Below are positions 24,593-34,301 of a DNA stretch of 64,000 nt, piece by piece (within the stretch, counting starts at the first letter, position 1; every line of letters starts with the position of its first letter). The translations under genes were made by a program, and so were the position numbers. The stretch is from an uncultured Pelagibacteraceae bacterium (GTDB lineage Bacteria; Pseudomonadota; Alphaproteobacteria; Pelagibacterales; Pelagibacteraceae). The stretch spans positions 186,001 to 250,000 of the forward strand of contig CABZDS010000001.1 of assembly GCA_902524595.1 (NCBI GenBank), read 5' to 3'. The notes below the pieces were generated by a model. That model was not told the DNA's origin and did not search any database. It worked only from the letters and a program-made list of their open reading frames with translations.

Positions 24593-25480
24593 ATGTCCAA
24601 AACTACATCGCTTATATGCGCTTTGATAACAACATTTATTTGGGGCACTGCTTTTATTGCTCAAGACACAGGCATGGACAATATTGGTCCATTAACATTC
24701 AATGCATCTAGATTTTTTGTAGGTTTTCTTACGGTCCTACCCATTGCTATAATTATAGAGAGAAAAAAAATTAATTATGAAATCAATTCCAATAAAAAAT
24801 TATTTTTAAAATATTTATTTTTAATGGGTATATCATTATTTTTGGGCACCTACTTACAGCAAGCCGCATTGCAATACACGAATATAGCTAATGCAGCTTT
24901 TTTTACAGTTTTTTACGTTCCATTAGTTCCAATTTTATTATTTTTTATTTATTCTATTAAAGTCCATTGGAGTCTTTGGCCTTCAATAGGTTTATGTATA
25001 ATAGGTGTTTACTTATTAAGTGATTTTTCAAACTCAGAAATTATGATAGGTGATGCTTTAGTTATTCTATGCTCACTATTTTGGGCTTTACATATAATTT
25101 TCGCTGGAAAATTTATGGAGAAATTTAATATACCAATTTTTTATGCAGCATTACAAGCAGCTCTTGTTTTTGGTTTATCTCTTATATTTGCTTTTATTTT
25201 AGAGGAAGTAATTATTACAAAAATTTTAACTGAGTATAGTTCAATATTATATGCAGGTGTCTTATCTGGAGGAATTGCTTTTACTTTACAAATGTTTGCA
25301 CAAAAAAATATTGAAGAAGCTCCTGCAGCAATAATATACTCTCTTGAAGGTGTCTTTGCAACAATTGCTGGATGGATTATTTTAAGCCAAGTTCTTAACA
25401 TAAATAATATTATAGGATGTGTATTAATTCTTATTGCTGTAATATTTTCTCAAATTGCTCCAACATCAAAAAAATCATAA
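24593..25480 (+). CDS. DMT-family (EamA) transporter
   Basis: A 295-residue membrane protein made of two five-helix EamA repeats. The first starts with ICALITTFIWGTAFIAQDTG, and the second repeats the pattern from about residue 150. The characteristic late segment EEAPAAIIYSLEGVFATIAG is present near residue 240. Such proteins export or exchange small metabolites or amino acids. It starts 14 bases after the dioxygenase stop and is probably the last gene of that operon, so it might move that enzyme's substrate or product, though this is only positional inference. Its stop overlaps the stop of convergent uppP by 6 bases. Confidence 0.88.
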   Translation: MSKTTSLICALITTFIWGTAFIAQDTGMDNIGPLTFNASRFFVGFLTVLPIAIIIERKKINYEINSNKKLFLKYLFLMGISLFLGTYLQQAALQYTNIANAAFFTVFYVPLVPILLFFIYSIKVHWSLWPSIGLCIIGVYLLSDFSNSEIMIGDALVILCSLFWALHIIFAGKFMEKFNIPIFYAALQAALVFGLSLIFAFILEEVIITKILTEYSSILYAGVLSGGIAFTLQMFAQKNIEEAPAAIIYSLEGVFATIAGWIILSQVLNINNIIGCVLILIAVIFSQIAPTSKKS

Positions 25481-26242
25481 GTAAATAATTGAAAAAAGAA
25501 TAATACTTAAAACTATTCTATAAATAACAAAAAAACTCAAACTAAACATTTTAACATAAATAAGAAAGTATTTAATTGTAAAATAAGAAAATAAAAATGA
25601 AGCTGAAGTAGAAAATATAAATATAGTATCAAAATTTATTTGATCATCAATAACATCCTTAAATCCCAAAACACTTGCACCCACTAAAGCTGGAATAGAC
25701 AAATAAAAAGCTATCTTTGATGATTCAACTCTGTCAAATTTTAAAAATCTTGAAGCTGTAATTACTATACCTGATCTACTCACACCTGGAATAATAGCTA
25801 AAATCTGAAATAACCCTATAATAATAATACTTTTAATATTTAATTCTGAAGAAATTTTATTTTTCAATTCAAACTTATCTGAAAAGTATAATAAAATTCC
25901 AAAAATCAAAGTTGTCCAAGCAACAACTTTTAAGCTTCTAAATTGATCAATTAAATTTGTGGAGTAAAAAATATAACCAACAATAACTAATGGTATAGAC
26001 CCAAGAATTATTAGTAGAAATATATTTTTATTATTAATGATATTTATTAACTCTTTTCTAAAAAATAAAATAATTGCTAACAAAGAACCTAAATGCAGAC
26101 TAATATCTAATTGTAGGTTGCTAACATTGAAGTCACTCAATCTTGATATAATTAAAAGATGTGCAGACGAGCTAACTGGAATAAACTCAGATATACCTTG
26201 GATAATTGATAAAATTAGCGTCTCTACATATTTTGAATTCAT
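25475..26242 (-). CDS. uppP: Undecaprenyl-diphosphatase
   Basis: About 255 residues and eight predicted membrane helices. The two UppP/BacA signatures are present: QGISEFIPVSSSAHL near residues 15-29 (the glutamate-rich site and PxSSSxH) and PGVSRSG around 155. It dephosphorylates undecaprenyl diphosphate to recycle the lipid carrier for peptidoglycan and polysaccharide. I place the start at the ATG at 26242, because the upstream in-frame extension to 26305 adds 21 residues not typical of the family. It is convergent with, and overlaps, the DMT transporter gene. Confidence 0.93.
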   Translation of the reverse strand: MNSKYVETLILSIIQGISEFIPVSSSAHLLIISRLSDFNVSNLQLDISLHLGSLLAIILFFRKELINIINNKNIFLLIILGSIPLVIVGYIFYSTNLIDQFRSLKVVAWTTLIFGILLYFSDKFELKNKISSELNIKSIIIIGLFQILAIIPGVSRSGIVITASRFLKFDRVESSKIAFYLSIPALVGASVLGFKDVIDDQINFDTIFIFSTSASFLFSYFTIKYFLIYVKMFSLSFFVIYRIVLSIILFSIIYL

Positions 26243-26349
26243 TAGATCCAATACTTCATAATGAAATTGTAACCAAATTAAAGCAATTACATATTTGCAT
26301 ATCATCTATGCATAATAAGAAAAAACCTTTGATTTACTTAAGTTTTGTG

Positions 26350-26367
26350 AAATATTAGTCAATATTT
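26350..26367. promoter_or_regulatory. Perfect inverted repeat upstream of gltDB (possible operator)
   Basis: AAATATT (26350-26356), spacer AGTC, AATATTT (26361-26367) form a perfect 7+7 palindrome. It lies 54 bases before the gltD ATG, in the region shared with divergent uppP. A weak promoter could follow (TTGTTT at 26380, TATATA at 26404-26409), leaving a very short leader. In such AT-rich DNA a palindrome like this may occur by chance. Confidence 0.3.
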
Positions 26368-26420
26368 ATGACCTTGTAATTGTTTATTATTAAATTTTTA
26401 TCGTATATACAGCGTCCACC

Positions 26421-27854
26421 ATGACAGAAAAAATGCTTAAGTTTGTTGATATAGGTCAACAAAATCCACCTAAAAGAGATATATCAGATCGAAAAGAGGA
26501 TTTTGATGAAATATATACAGAATTTCTAAAAGATAGAGCTGTTCAGCAGTCAAGCAGATGTTCCCAATGTGGAGTACCATTTTGTCAAGTTCATTGTCCA
26601 TTAAGTAACAATATACCAGATTGGCTTAAACTAACTGCTGAGGGAAGATATGAGGAAGCTTATCAATTATCACAAAGTACAAATAACATGCCAGAAGTTT
26701 GTGGAAGAATTTGCCCCCAGGATAGGCTGTGTGAAGGAAATTGTGTAATAGAGCAATCGGGTCATGGAACAGTAACTATTGGATCAATAGAAAAATATAT
26801 CACAGAGAAAGCTTGGGAAAATGGTTGGGTTAAACCAATAGAAATAAATAGTGAAAAAAATGAGAGTGTAGGAATTATAGGTTCTGGTCCTGCTGGACTT
26901 GCTTGTGGAGAACAACTCAGAAAAAAAGGATACAAGGTAACAATATATGATCGTTATGACAGAGCTGGAGGGCTACTGATATATGGTATCCCAGGATTTA
27001 AATTAGAAAAGCATGTTGTTCAAAGAAGAATAAAACTTTTGGAAGAAAGTGGAATTAAATTTGTCTTAAACTTTGAAGTTGGAAAAGATTCCAGCTTGTC
27101 AGAGTTAAGAGAAAAACACGATTCAATTTTAATAGCTACAGGAGTTTATAAAGCTAGAGAAGTTAATCTGCCTGGTAACGATTTGAGTAATATTTTCCCT
27201 GCAATGGAGTTTTTGACAGCATCAAATAAAAAAGGACTAGGTGATAAAGTTGAGTTGTTTGATAATGGAACTTTAAATGCTGAAGGCAAAAATGTTGTAG
27301 TAATTGGAGGTGGTGACACAGCAATGGATTGCTTAAGAACTTCGGTAAGGCAGAATGCTAAATCTGTAAAATGTTTATATAGAAGAGATAGAGAAAATAT
27401 GCCTGGATCAGCAAGAGAAGTTGGCAATGCAGAAGAAGAAGGTGTTGAATTTATTTGGTTAACAAGCCCTAAAGAGTTTAAGGGAACAAATAAAATTGAA
27501 AGTGTAGTCGTCAATAAAATGAAATTGGGTGAGCCAGATGATAGTGGTAGAAGAAAGCCAGTTGTGGAAGAAAATTCAGATTTTGAAATTAAAGCCGATC
27601 TTGTAATCAAAGCACTTGGATTTGATCCAGAAGATCTTCCAAAATTATTTAATGAAGAAAAATTACAAGTATCAAGATGGGGAACAATAAAAGCAGATTT
27701 TGATACGATGGAAACTAGTATAGAGGGAGTATTTGCAGCTGGAGATATAGTTCGAGGAGCATCCTTAGTGGTTTGGGGCATTAAAGATGGAAGAGATGCG
27801 GCAACATCAATTGATAATTATTTACAAAGTAAACAAAAACTTAGAGTTGCTTAA
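26421..27854 (+). CDS. gltD: Glutamate synthase (NADPH) small subunit
   Basis: 477 residues. The N-terminal cysteine-rich domain has CSQCGVPFCQVHCP near residue 47 and CGRICPQDRLCEGNC near 93-107, the ligands of two low-potential 4Fe-4S clusters. An FAD-binding motif (GIIGSGPAGLACGEQL near 150), an NADPH-binding motif (VVIGGGDTAMDCLRT around 293) and the GDIVRGASLVVWGI tail follow. It feeds NADPH electrons to GltB so that glutamine and 2-oxoglutarate give two glutamates. It is joined to gltB by a one-base overlap (TAATG), here with the small subunit first. The start lacks a Shine-Dalgarno sequence. Confidence 0.96.
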   Translation: MTEKMLKFVDIGQQNPPKRDISDRKEDFDEIYTEFLKDRAVQQSSRCSQCGVPFCQVHCPLSNNIPDWLKLTAEGRYEEAYQLSQSTNNMPEVCGRICPQDRLCEGNCVIEQSGHGTVTIGSIEKYITEKAWENGWVKPIEINSEKNESVGIIGSGPAGLACGEQLRKKGYKVTIYDRYDRAGGLLIYGIPGFKLEKHVVQRRIKLLEESGIKFVLNFEVGKDSSLSELREKHDSILIATGVYKAREVNLPGNDLSNIFPAMEFLTASNKKGLGDKVELFDNGTLNAEGKNVVVIGGGDTAMDCLRTSVRQNAKSVKCLYRRDRENMPGSAREVGNAEEEGVEFIWLTSPKEFKGTNKIESVVVNKMKLGEPDDSGRRKPVVEENSDFEIKADLVIKALGFDPEDLPKLFNEEKLQVSRWGTIKADFDTMETSIEGVFAAGDIVRGASLVVWGIKDGRDAATSIDNYLQSKQKLRVA

Positions 27855-30800
27855 TGAAGTTAAGAAGTAAAAATTTAAATATTTTAAAGAGTAATCATGT
27901 TTACTCGGAAGAGATGGAACATGATGCATGTGGTGTAGGTTTAGTAGCATCCACCGAAGGTCTAAAATCAAGAAAAGTCGTAGAATATGGAATCGATGCT
28001 TTAAAAGCTGTTTGGCATAGGGGTGCAATCGATGCAGACGGAAAAACAGGAGATGGTGCTGGTATCCATATTGAAATTCCTAAAGATTTCTTTGAGGAAA
28101 AAATTGAAGTAACAGGTCATAAACACGATAATTCCGAACTATGTGTGGGTATGATTTTCTTACCAAGAGATGATTACAGTGCTCAAGAGCAATGTAGAAC
28201 TATTGTAGAAAGCGAACTAACAAAGAGAAATTTTAGTATCTATGGCTGGAGACAAGTTCCAGTTGATCCTTCAATCTTAGGTGAAAAAGCTGAACAAACA
28301 AGACCTGAAATTACTCAAGTATTGTTCACATACAACGATAAAAAAGTTGTCAATAAGTCTCTGGAACAAAAATTGTATGAAACTAGAAGAGTAATTGAAA
28401 AAGAAGCTCTCAATAATCAATTAAATAATTTTTATATATGTTCGTTTAGTTCTAAATCTATCATTTACAAAGGAATGTTTTTAGCAGAAGCTTTGTCAGA
28501 TTTTTATACCGACTTAAAAGATGAAAGATTTATATCTAGGTATGCAATATTTCACCAAAGATTTTCAACTAATACTGCACCAAGTTGGGACTTAGCTCAA
28601 CCATTTAGATCTATAGCTCATAATGGTGAAATAAACACTCTTAAAGGAAATGTTAATTGGATGAAGGTTCACGAAGAAGAAATGTTTAGTCCCGTTTTCG
28701 AAGACATAGAGAATCTTAAGCCTGTAATACCAGCTGGAAATTCTGACTCTGCATCATTGGATAATGTTTTTGAGCTGTTAAATATTTCTGGACAGCCTGC
28801 TCCTCTAGCAAAATTAATGTTAATACCAGATGCTTGGTCAAAAAAAAATAAGGTGTTAAAAAAAGATCATCAACAATTATTCAATTTTTTAAATAGTACC
28901 ATGGAGCCTTGGGATGGGCCAGCTGCTATAGCTGCAACAGATAATGAATGGGTAATTGTTGCAACCGATAGAAATGGATTAAGACCACTTAGATATACAG
29001 TCACAAGAGACAAACTTCTTTTTGCAGGAAGTGAAACAGGAATGATAGATTTAAATGAGAAAAAAATTGTATCTAAAGGACGATTGGGACCTGGAGAAAT
29101 ATTAGGAATAAGAATAGAAAAAGGTAAAGTATACTCAAACGATGAGATAAAAAACTACCTTTCAAAAGAATATAAGCATTACAACAATCAAATTATTGAT
29201 CTTGATAAAAAGTTAGAGTCAGAAACTGAAAAGGTAGAGCTAAAAGGTGGAAATTTGAGAAATTTCCAGCATTGTTTTGGATACAGCATCGAAGATTTAG
29301 AATTAATTCTTCATCCAATGGCAGAAGATGCAAAGGAAGCAACAGGATCAATGGGCGATGACACACCTTTAGCAGTTTTATCTGACAAATATAGACCTCT
29401 ATATCATTACTTTAGACAAAATTTTAGTCAGGTTACAAATCCACCAATTGACTCTCTAAGAGAAAATAAAGTTATGAGTTTAAAGACAAGATTTGGAAAT
29501 CTTGGCAATATTTTAGATTTTAGCAAATTAACTAAAGATAATATTTATGTATTAAATAGTCCGATATTATCCAATGCACAATTTGAAAAATTTTTAAAAT
29601 TCTTTGGAAATAATAATAAAGTTTTAGATTGTACATTCAGTAAAGATGATGATTTAGAGACATCAATAAATTTACTCAAAGTTAAATCAGAACAAGCTGT
29701 TAGAGAGGGAATTAAGCAAATAATATTATCAGATAAAAATATTTCAGAAAATAGAATGCCAATGCCAATGCTTTTATGTATTGGGGCAATAAATACACAC
29801 TTAGTTAAATTAGGTTTAAGAGGTTATGTTTCTATTAATGTTCAAACTGGAGATGCTTTAGATACTCACTCTTATGCAACATTAATTGGTGTTGGTGCTA
29901 CTACAGTGAACCCTTATTTAGCTTTTGACAGCTTATTTCAAAGACATTCTAAGAAATTATTTGGAAATTTCACTTTTGATGAATGTGTTTCAAGATACAT
30001 TAAATCAGTCAATCTCGGTCTTCTTAAAATAATGTCTAAAATGGGAATTTCCGTTTTAAGTTCTTACAGAGGTGGATGTAATTTTGAAACTGTGGGACTA
30101 AGCAGGACAATTGTGAAAGATTACTTTCCTGGGATGTTATCAAAGATTTCTGGAATTGGTTTAAAAGGAATAGAAAAGAAAATTAGAACTATACATAAAG
30201 ATGCATTTTTCCAAAATTCAAATATTTTACCTATTGGAGGTATTTACAGATATAGAAAAAATGGTGAAACACATCAGTATCAAGGCAAACTAATTCATTT
30301 ACTGCAAACTGCGGTTGGACAAGGATCTTATGAAATATATAAAAAGTACACAAAAGGTATTTATAATCTAAATCCAATAAGTTTAAGAGATTTAGTAGAT
30401 TTTAAATCTAAAAATCATATCGATATATCTAATGTTGAGCCTGCATCTAATATATTAAAAAGATTTGGAAGCGGAAGTATGTCTCATGGAGCTTTATCGA
30501 AAGAAGCACATGAAACTCTTGCTATTGGTATGAATAGAATTAAAGGTGCATCTTGTAGTGGTGAGGGTGGAGAAGATGAAAAAAGATTTAAAATTATGGA
30601 GAATGGAGATAGCGCAAATTCAAGAGTTAAACAAATCGCATCAGCTAGATTTGGAGTAACCATTAATTACCTAAATAATTGTAATGAGATTGAAATCAAA
30701 ATCGCACAGGGCGCAAAGCCAGGTGAAGGTGGACAATTACCAGGTTTTAAAGTTACAGATGAAATTGCGAGATTGAGACACTCAACGCCAGGAGTTACTT

Positions 30801-32350
30801 TAATATCACCTCCACCACATCATGATATTTACTCAATAGAGGATCTAGCTCAACTAATTTATGATTTAAAACAAATAAATCCAAAGGCCAGAGTTGGAGT
30901 TAAATTAGTTGCTTCCTCAGGAATTGGAACAATAGCTGCTGGAGTTGCAAAAGCTAAAGCAGACATAATTTTAATCTCAGGACACTCAGGAGGTACAGGA
31001 GCCACTCCGCAGACAAGCGTAAAATATGTCGGAGTTCCTTGGGAGATGGGATTAACAGAAGCTAATCAGGTACTGACTTTGAATAACTTGAGGCATCAAG
31101 TGACGCTTAGAACAGACGGCGGAATAAAAACAGGAAGAGATGTTGTAATTGCGGCAATGATGGGAGCAGAGGAATTTGGTGTAGCAACAACTGCTTTAGT
31201 AGCAATGGGCTGTATAATGGTCAGACAATGTCATTCAAATACATGTCCAGTTGGTGTATGCACACAAGATGATAAATTAAGAGAGAAATTTACAGGAACT
31301 CCTGACAAAGTAGTAAACCTTTTTACATTCATAGCAGAGGAAGTTAGAGAAATACTTGCTGGTCTTGGTTTCAAATCTTTAAATGAAGTAATTGGAAGAA
31401 CTGACCTGCTAAGACAAGTAAGCAAAGGATCACCAAACTTGGATGATTTAGACTTAAACCCTCTTTTTGTTCAAGCAGACCCTGGAAAAAATAAAAGATA
31501 TTGTGAGAAACCAGTAATTAATTCTGTTCCAGATACTTTAGACCAAAAATTATGGCCACAAATAGAAAACAAAATAGATAAAAAAGAAAAAATAAATGAA
31601 GAATTTGAAATCCAAAATACTGATAGAGCAGTTGGCACAAGAATTTCATATCATTTGTATAAAAAATTTGGAAATAATAATCTTGATAAAAATTCGATCG
31701 AATTAAAATTTAAAGGTTCAGCAGGTCAATCCTTCGGTGCTTTTGCCATTAAAGGATTAAAACTAATTTTAAAGGGAGATGCAAATGATTATGTTGCTAA
31801 AGGACTATCAGGTGGGACTATTGTAATTAAATTACAAGAGGAAAGCAACCTCGTCTCAAATGAAAATACTATTATAGGAAACACTGTTTTGTATGGAGCT
31901 ACTTCTGGAATATTATTAGCAGCAGGACAAGCAGGAGAGAGATTTGCTGTTAGAAATTCAGGAGCAACAGCAGTAGTCGAAGGTTGTGACTCAAATGGTT
32001 GTGAATACATGACAGGTGGAAACATTATTATATTAGGAGATATTGGTGATAATTTTGGAGCTGGCATGACAGGAGGCATGGCATTTATATATGACCCTGA
32101 AAATCAATTTGAAAAAAAAGTAAACCCTGAAAGTGTAGTTTGGCAAACTCCAGAAACTAAATTTTGGATTGAGAATTTAAGAAAAATGATACAAGAGCAT
32201 GCGATAGAAACAAATTCAACAATCTCAAAAAAAATTGTTGAGAATTTTGAAAATGAAATAAATAATTTTGTTCAAGTTTGTCCAAAAGAAATGTTAGATA
32301 AATTGGAAAATCCTATTTCAAATAAAAAGTTAGTCGGCCAAGCTAGTTAG
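27854..32350 (+). CDS. gltB: Glutamate synthase large subunit
   Basis: 1498 residues. A short propeptide precedes Cys26 (MEHDACGVG), the N-terminal nucleophile of the class II glutaminase domain, so maturation should remove residues 1-25. The central domain and the FMN-binding synthase barrel follow (SSGIGTIAAGVAKAKAD, SGHSGGTGATPQTS). The 3Fe-4S cysteine motif CHSNTCPVGVC is near residue 1125, and the C-terminal GXGXG beta-helix domain ends the protein. It is the main nitrogen assimilation step together with glutamine synthetase, which is not in the window. The 3' end overlaps the convergent hydrolase gene by 8 bases. Confidence 0.97.
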   Translation: MKLRSKNLNILKSNHVYSEEMEHDACGVGLVASTEGLKSRKVVEYGIDALKAVWHRGAIDADGKTGDGAGIHIEIPKDFFEEKIEVTGHKHDNSELCVGMIFLPRDDYSAQEQCRTIVESELTKRNFSIYGWRQVPVDPSILGEKAEQTRPEITQVLFTYNDKKVVNKSLEQKLYETRRVIEKEALNNQLNNFYICSFSSKSIIYKGMFLAEALSDFYTDLKDERFISRYAIFHQRFSTNTAPSWDLAQPFRSIAHNGEINTLKGNVNWMKVHEEEMFSPVFEDIENLKPVIPAGNSDSASLDNVFELLNISGQPAPLAKLMLIPDAWSKKNKVLKKDHQQLFNFLNSTMEPWDGPAAIAATDNEWVIVATDRNGLRPLRYTVTRDKLLFAGSETGMIDLNEKKIVSKGRLGPGEILGIRIEKGKVYSNDEIKNYLSKEYKHYNNQIIDLDKKLESETEKVELKGGNLRNFQHCFGYSIEDLELILHPMAEDAKEATGSMGDDTPLAVLSDKYRPLYHYFRQNFSQVTNPPIDSLRENKVMSLKTRFGNLGNILDFSKLTKDNIYVLNSPILSNAQFEKFLKFFGNNNKVLDCTFSKDDDLETSINLLKVKSEQAVREGIKQIILSDKNISENRMPMPMLLCIGAINTHLVKLGLRGYVSINVQTGDALDTHSYATLIGVGATTVNPYLAFDSLFQRHSKKLFGNFTFDECVSRYIKSVNLGLLKIMSKMGISVLSSYRGGCNFETVGLSRTIVKDYFPGMLSKISGIGLKGIEKKIRTIHKDAFFQNSNILPIGGIYRYRKNGETHQYQGKLIHLLQTAVGQGSYEIYKKYTKGIYNLNPISLRDLVDFKSKNHIDISNVEPASNILKRFGSGSMSHGALSKEAHETLAIGMNRIKGASCSGEGGEDEKRFKIMENGDSANSRVKQIASARFGVTINYLNNCNEIEIKIAQGAKPGEGGQLPGFKVTDEIARLRHSTPGVTLISPPPHHDIYSIEDLAQLIYDLKQINPKARVGVKLVASSGIGTIAAGVAKAKADIILISGHSGGTGATPQTSVKYVGVPWEMGLTEANQVLTLNNLRHQVTLRTDGGIKTGRDVVIAAMMGAEEFGVATTALVAMGCIMVRQCHSNTCPVGVCTQDDKLREKFTGTPDKVVNLFTFIAEEVREILAGLGFKSLNEVIGRTDLLRQVSKGSPNLDDLDLNPLFVQADPGKNKRYCEKPVINSVPDTLDQKLWPQIENKIDKKEKINEEFEIQNTDRAVGTRISYHLYKKFGNNNLDKNSIELKFKGSAGQSFGAFAIKGLKLILKGDANDYVAKGLSGGTIVIKLQEESNLVSNENTIIGNTVLYGATSGILLAAGQAGERFAVRNSGATAVVEGCDSNGCEYMTGGNIIILGDIGDNFGAGMTGGMAFIYDPENQFEKKVNPESVVWQTPETKFWIENLRKMIQEHAIETNSTISKKIVENFENEINNFVQVCPKEMLDKLENPISNKKLVGQAS

Positions 32351-33104
32351 CATCTTTAATAATATTATCTAAATCTTTACAAATAATATTTAGATTTTTT
32401 TTTGACGAGAGACTATGGTCACCCTTCTTAATTATATTTAATTTTTTTTTTGCTTTGCTGAAGATTTTTAAAACATCTCTTGAGTATTTAATTGGTACCA
32501 CTTCATCTTTTTGACCATGGATCATAGTAACAGGTATTTTCATTGAAATTTTAACTTTTAAAACTTTATTTTTTTTTTTCCTTCCATCTTTAATTAATTG
32601 ATTAGTTATAAGATACTCATATCCACCATTTTTAATTTTGCTAATACCTTTTTTAATAATTTCACTCTTTGTCTTTTTTGAAAATTTTTTCCACATTATT
32701 CTTGTTAAAAATTCAGGAGCAGAGCCAATTCCCACAAAGCCTTTAATCTGTTTTTTAATTGATTTGAATAATAATAATGAAATCCAAGCACCCATACTAG
32801 AGCCTATTAAAATTATGTTATTTTTTTTAACTATTTTTTTAATTGTCAGTTTCGCATCATTTGCCCAAGTGGAAATATTCCCTTTTGTAAACTCGCCTGA
32901 AGACTTTCCATATCCAGAATATTCAAGTGCCAAAAAGCCCAATTTATTTTTTTTAGCATAGTTTAAAAATCTTTTAGGTTTATCTCCTTCTATATCGGAT
33001 GCAAATCCTGGTAAAAATATAATATAAAGATTTTTCTTATAATAATTGCTTATATATCTTAGTTTTTTTGTTTTAGAAATTTTTAGAAATTTAAATTTTT
33101 TCAT
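32343..33104 (-). CDS. Alpha/beta hydrolase (YqiA/BAAT-like)
   Basis: A 253-residue lysine-rich serine hydrolase. LPGFASDIEG (31-40) forms the oxyanion loop, LEYSGYGKSSG follows, and the nucleophile elbow GSSMG at 101-105 has Ser103. The acid is in MIHGQKDEVVP and the histidine in KKGDHSLS near the end. The motif order matches small cytoplasmic esterases seen across alphaproteobacteria. No signal peptide or lid domain is evident. It is a single gene diverging from the glycosyltransferase by 42 bases. The substrate is unknown. Confidence 0.83.
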   Translation of the reverse strand: MKKFKFLKISKTKKLRYISNYYKKNLYIIFLPGFASDIEGDKPKRFLNYAKKNKLGFLALEYSGYGKSSGEFTKGNISTWANDAKLTIKKIVKKNNIILIGSSMGAWISLLLFKSIKKQIKGFVGIGSAPEFLTRIMWKKFSKKTKSEIIKKGISKIKNGGYEYLITNQLIKDGRKKKNKVLKVKISMKIPVTMIHGQKDEVVPIKYSRDVLKIFSKAKKKLNIIKKGDHSLSSKKNLNIICKDLDNIIKDAN

Positions 33105-33146
33105 ATAAAGTATTAAAATTGATTTGAAATATTATAACTCTACCAT

Positions 33147-34301
33147 ATGCATCCAAAATTGAAAGTTCTGCAAGTTATACCAAAACTTGGTTACGGTGGT
33201 GCAGAAACAGGTTGTTATGATATCGCACACTATCTACATGAAAATGAGTGCAAATCTTTTTTAATATGCAACGGTGGTGAATTAACAAAGTTTATAGATA
33301 AAAAAAAAGTTAAATATATAAGATTACCTGTTAACTCCAAAAACCCCATTTTAGTTTTTATTAATTCAATAATTATTTCTCTAATAATTTTATTTTATGG
33401 AATTAATATTGTTCATGCGAGAAGTAGAGCACCCGCATGGTCTTGTTTGCTAGCTACCAAAATCACACGATGTAAATTTGTAACTACATTTCATGGAACA
33501 TATAATTTTAAAAGTAAATTAAAAAAATTATATAATTCTGTAATGTTGAGATCTGATTTAATTATTGCTGGGTCTAATTTTATATTTTCACATATTAAAG
33601 AAAATTACTCTGAATACCTTAATGATAAAAAAAAATTCTTGGTGATATTTAGAGGCATTAATACTGATTATTTTGATCCATCAACTACCATAGAAACAGA
33701 GGAAGATGAATTATTTAAATTATGGGGACTTAAAATTGAGAGAAAAACTGTTCTATTGCCTGGAAGATTAACAGAATGGAAAGGCCAAGAAATGTTTTTA
33801 GATGCTATTAATAAAGTAAATATTAATTTAGGACATGAGGTGTTTAATGTAATTATTCTTGGGAGCGATCAAGGAAGAGAACTTTACAAAAAGAAACTTA
33901 TTAGGTTAGTTGAACAGCACAGATTAACTAACCAAGTAAAATTTATAGATCATTGTAAAAATATGCCTCTAGCTTACAAAGTTTCAGACATCATAGTTTC
34001 CTCATCAATAGAACCAGAAGCCTTTGGAAGGGTATCTGTTGAGGCCCAGGCAATGAAAAAACCAATTGTTGCAAGTAATATAGGGGGATCAAAAGAGACT
34101 ATAAATGAAAATAAAACAGGATTTTTATTTGAAGCAAATAACTCTGAGGATCTTTCAAAAAAATTAATAGAAATTATGAATTTAGGTGAACAGACTATCA
34201 ATCAAATGGGCATAGAAGGTAGAAAAAATGTTGTTTCAAAATTTAATGTTGAAAAAATGTGTTTTTCTACTTATTCAGAGTATAAAAAATTAATAAACTA
34301 A
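33147..34301 (+). CDS. Glycosyltransferase family 4 (GT-B)
   Basis: A 384-residue retaining glycosyltransferase. The N-terminal domain starts VLQVIPKLGYGGAETGCYD (acceptor side). The donor-binding C-terminal domain has LPGRLTEWKGQEMFLDA near residue 204 and the EX7E-type stretch from EPEAFGRVSVEAQAM with IGGSKE after it (about 287-312). It adds a sugar from a nucleotide donor to a lipid- or polysaccharide-linked acceptor, likely in envelope glycan synthesis. Acceptor and sugar are unknown. Its stop overlaps the thrS start by one base, so it heads the translation-gene operon, an odd but often conserved kind of placement. Confidence 0.9.
   Translation: MHPKLKVLQVIPKLGYGGAETGCYDIAHYLHENECKSFLICNGGELTKFIDKKKVKYIRLPVNSKNPILVFINSIIISLIILFYGINIVHARSRAPAWSCLLATKITRCKFVTTFHGTYNFKSKLKKLYNSVMLRSDLIIAGSNFIFSHIKENYSEYLNDKKKFLVIFRGINTDYFDPSTTIETEEDELFKLWGLKIERKTVLLPGRLTEWKGQEMFLDAINKVNINLGHEVFNVIILGSDQGRELYKKKLIRLVEQHRLTNQVKFIDHCKNMPLAYKVSDIIVSSSIEPEAFGRVSVEAQAMKKPIVASNIGGSKETINENKTGFLFEANNSEDLSKKLIEIMNLGEQTINQMGIEGRKNVVSKFNVEKMCFSTYSEYKKLIN

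Noticed and set aside
27146..27781. 211-residue antisense ORF inside gltD
   Set aside because: Lies wholly within a gene with unmistakable GltD motifs. The product is Ser/Pro/Leu-rich without domain features, and it has no ribosome binding site.
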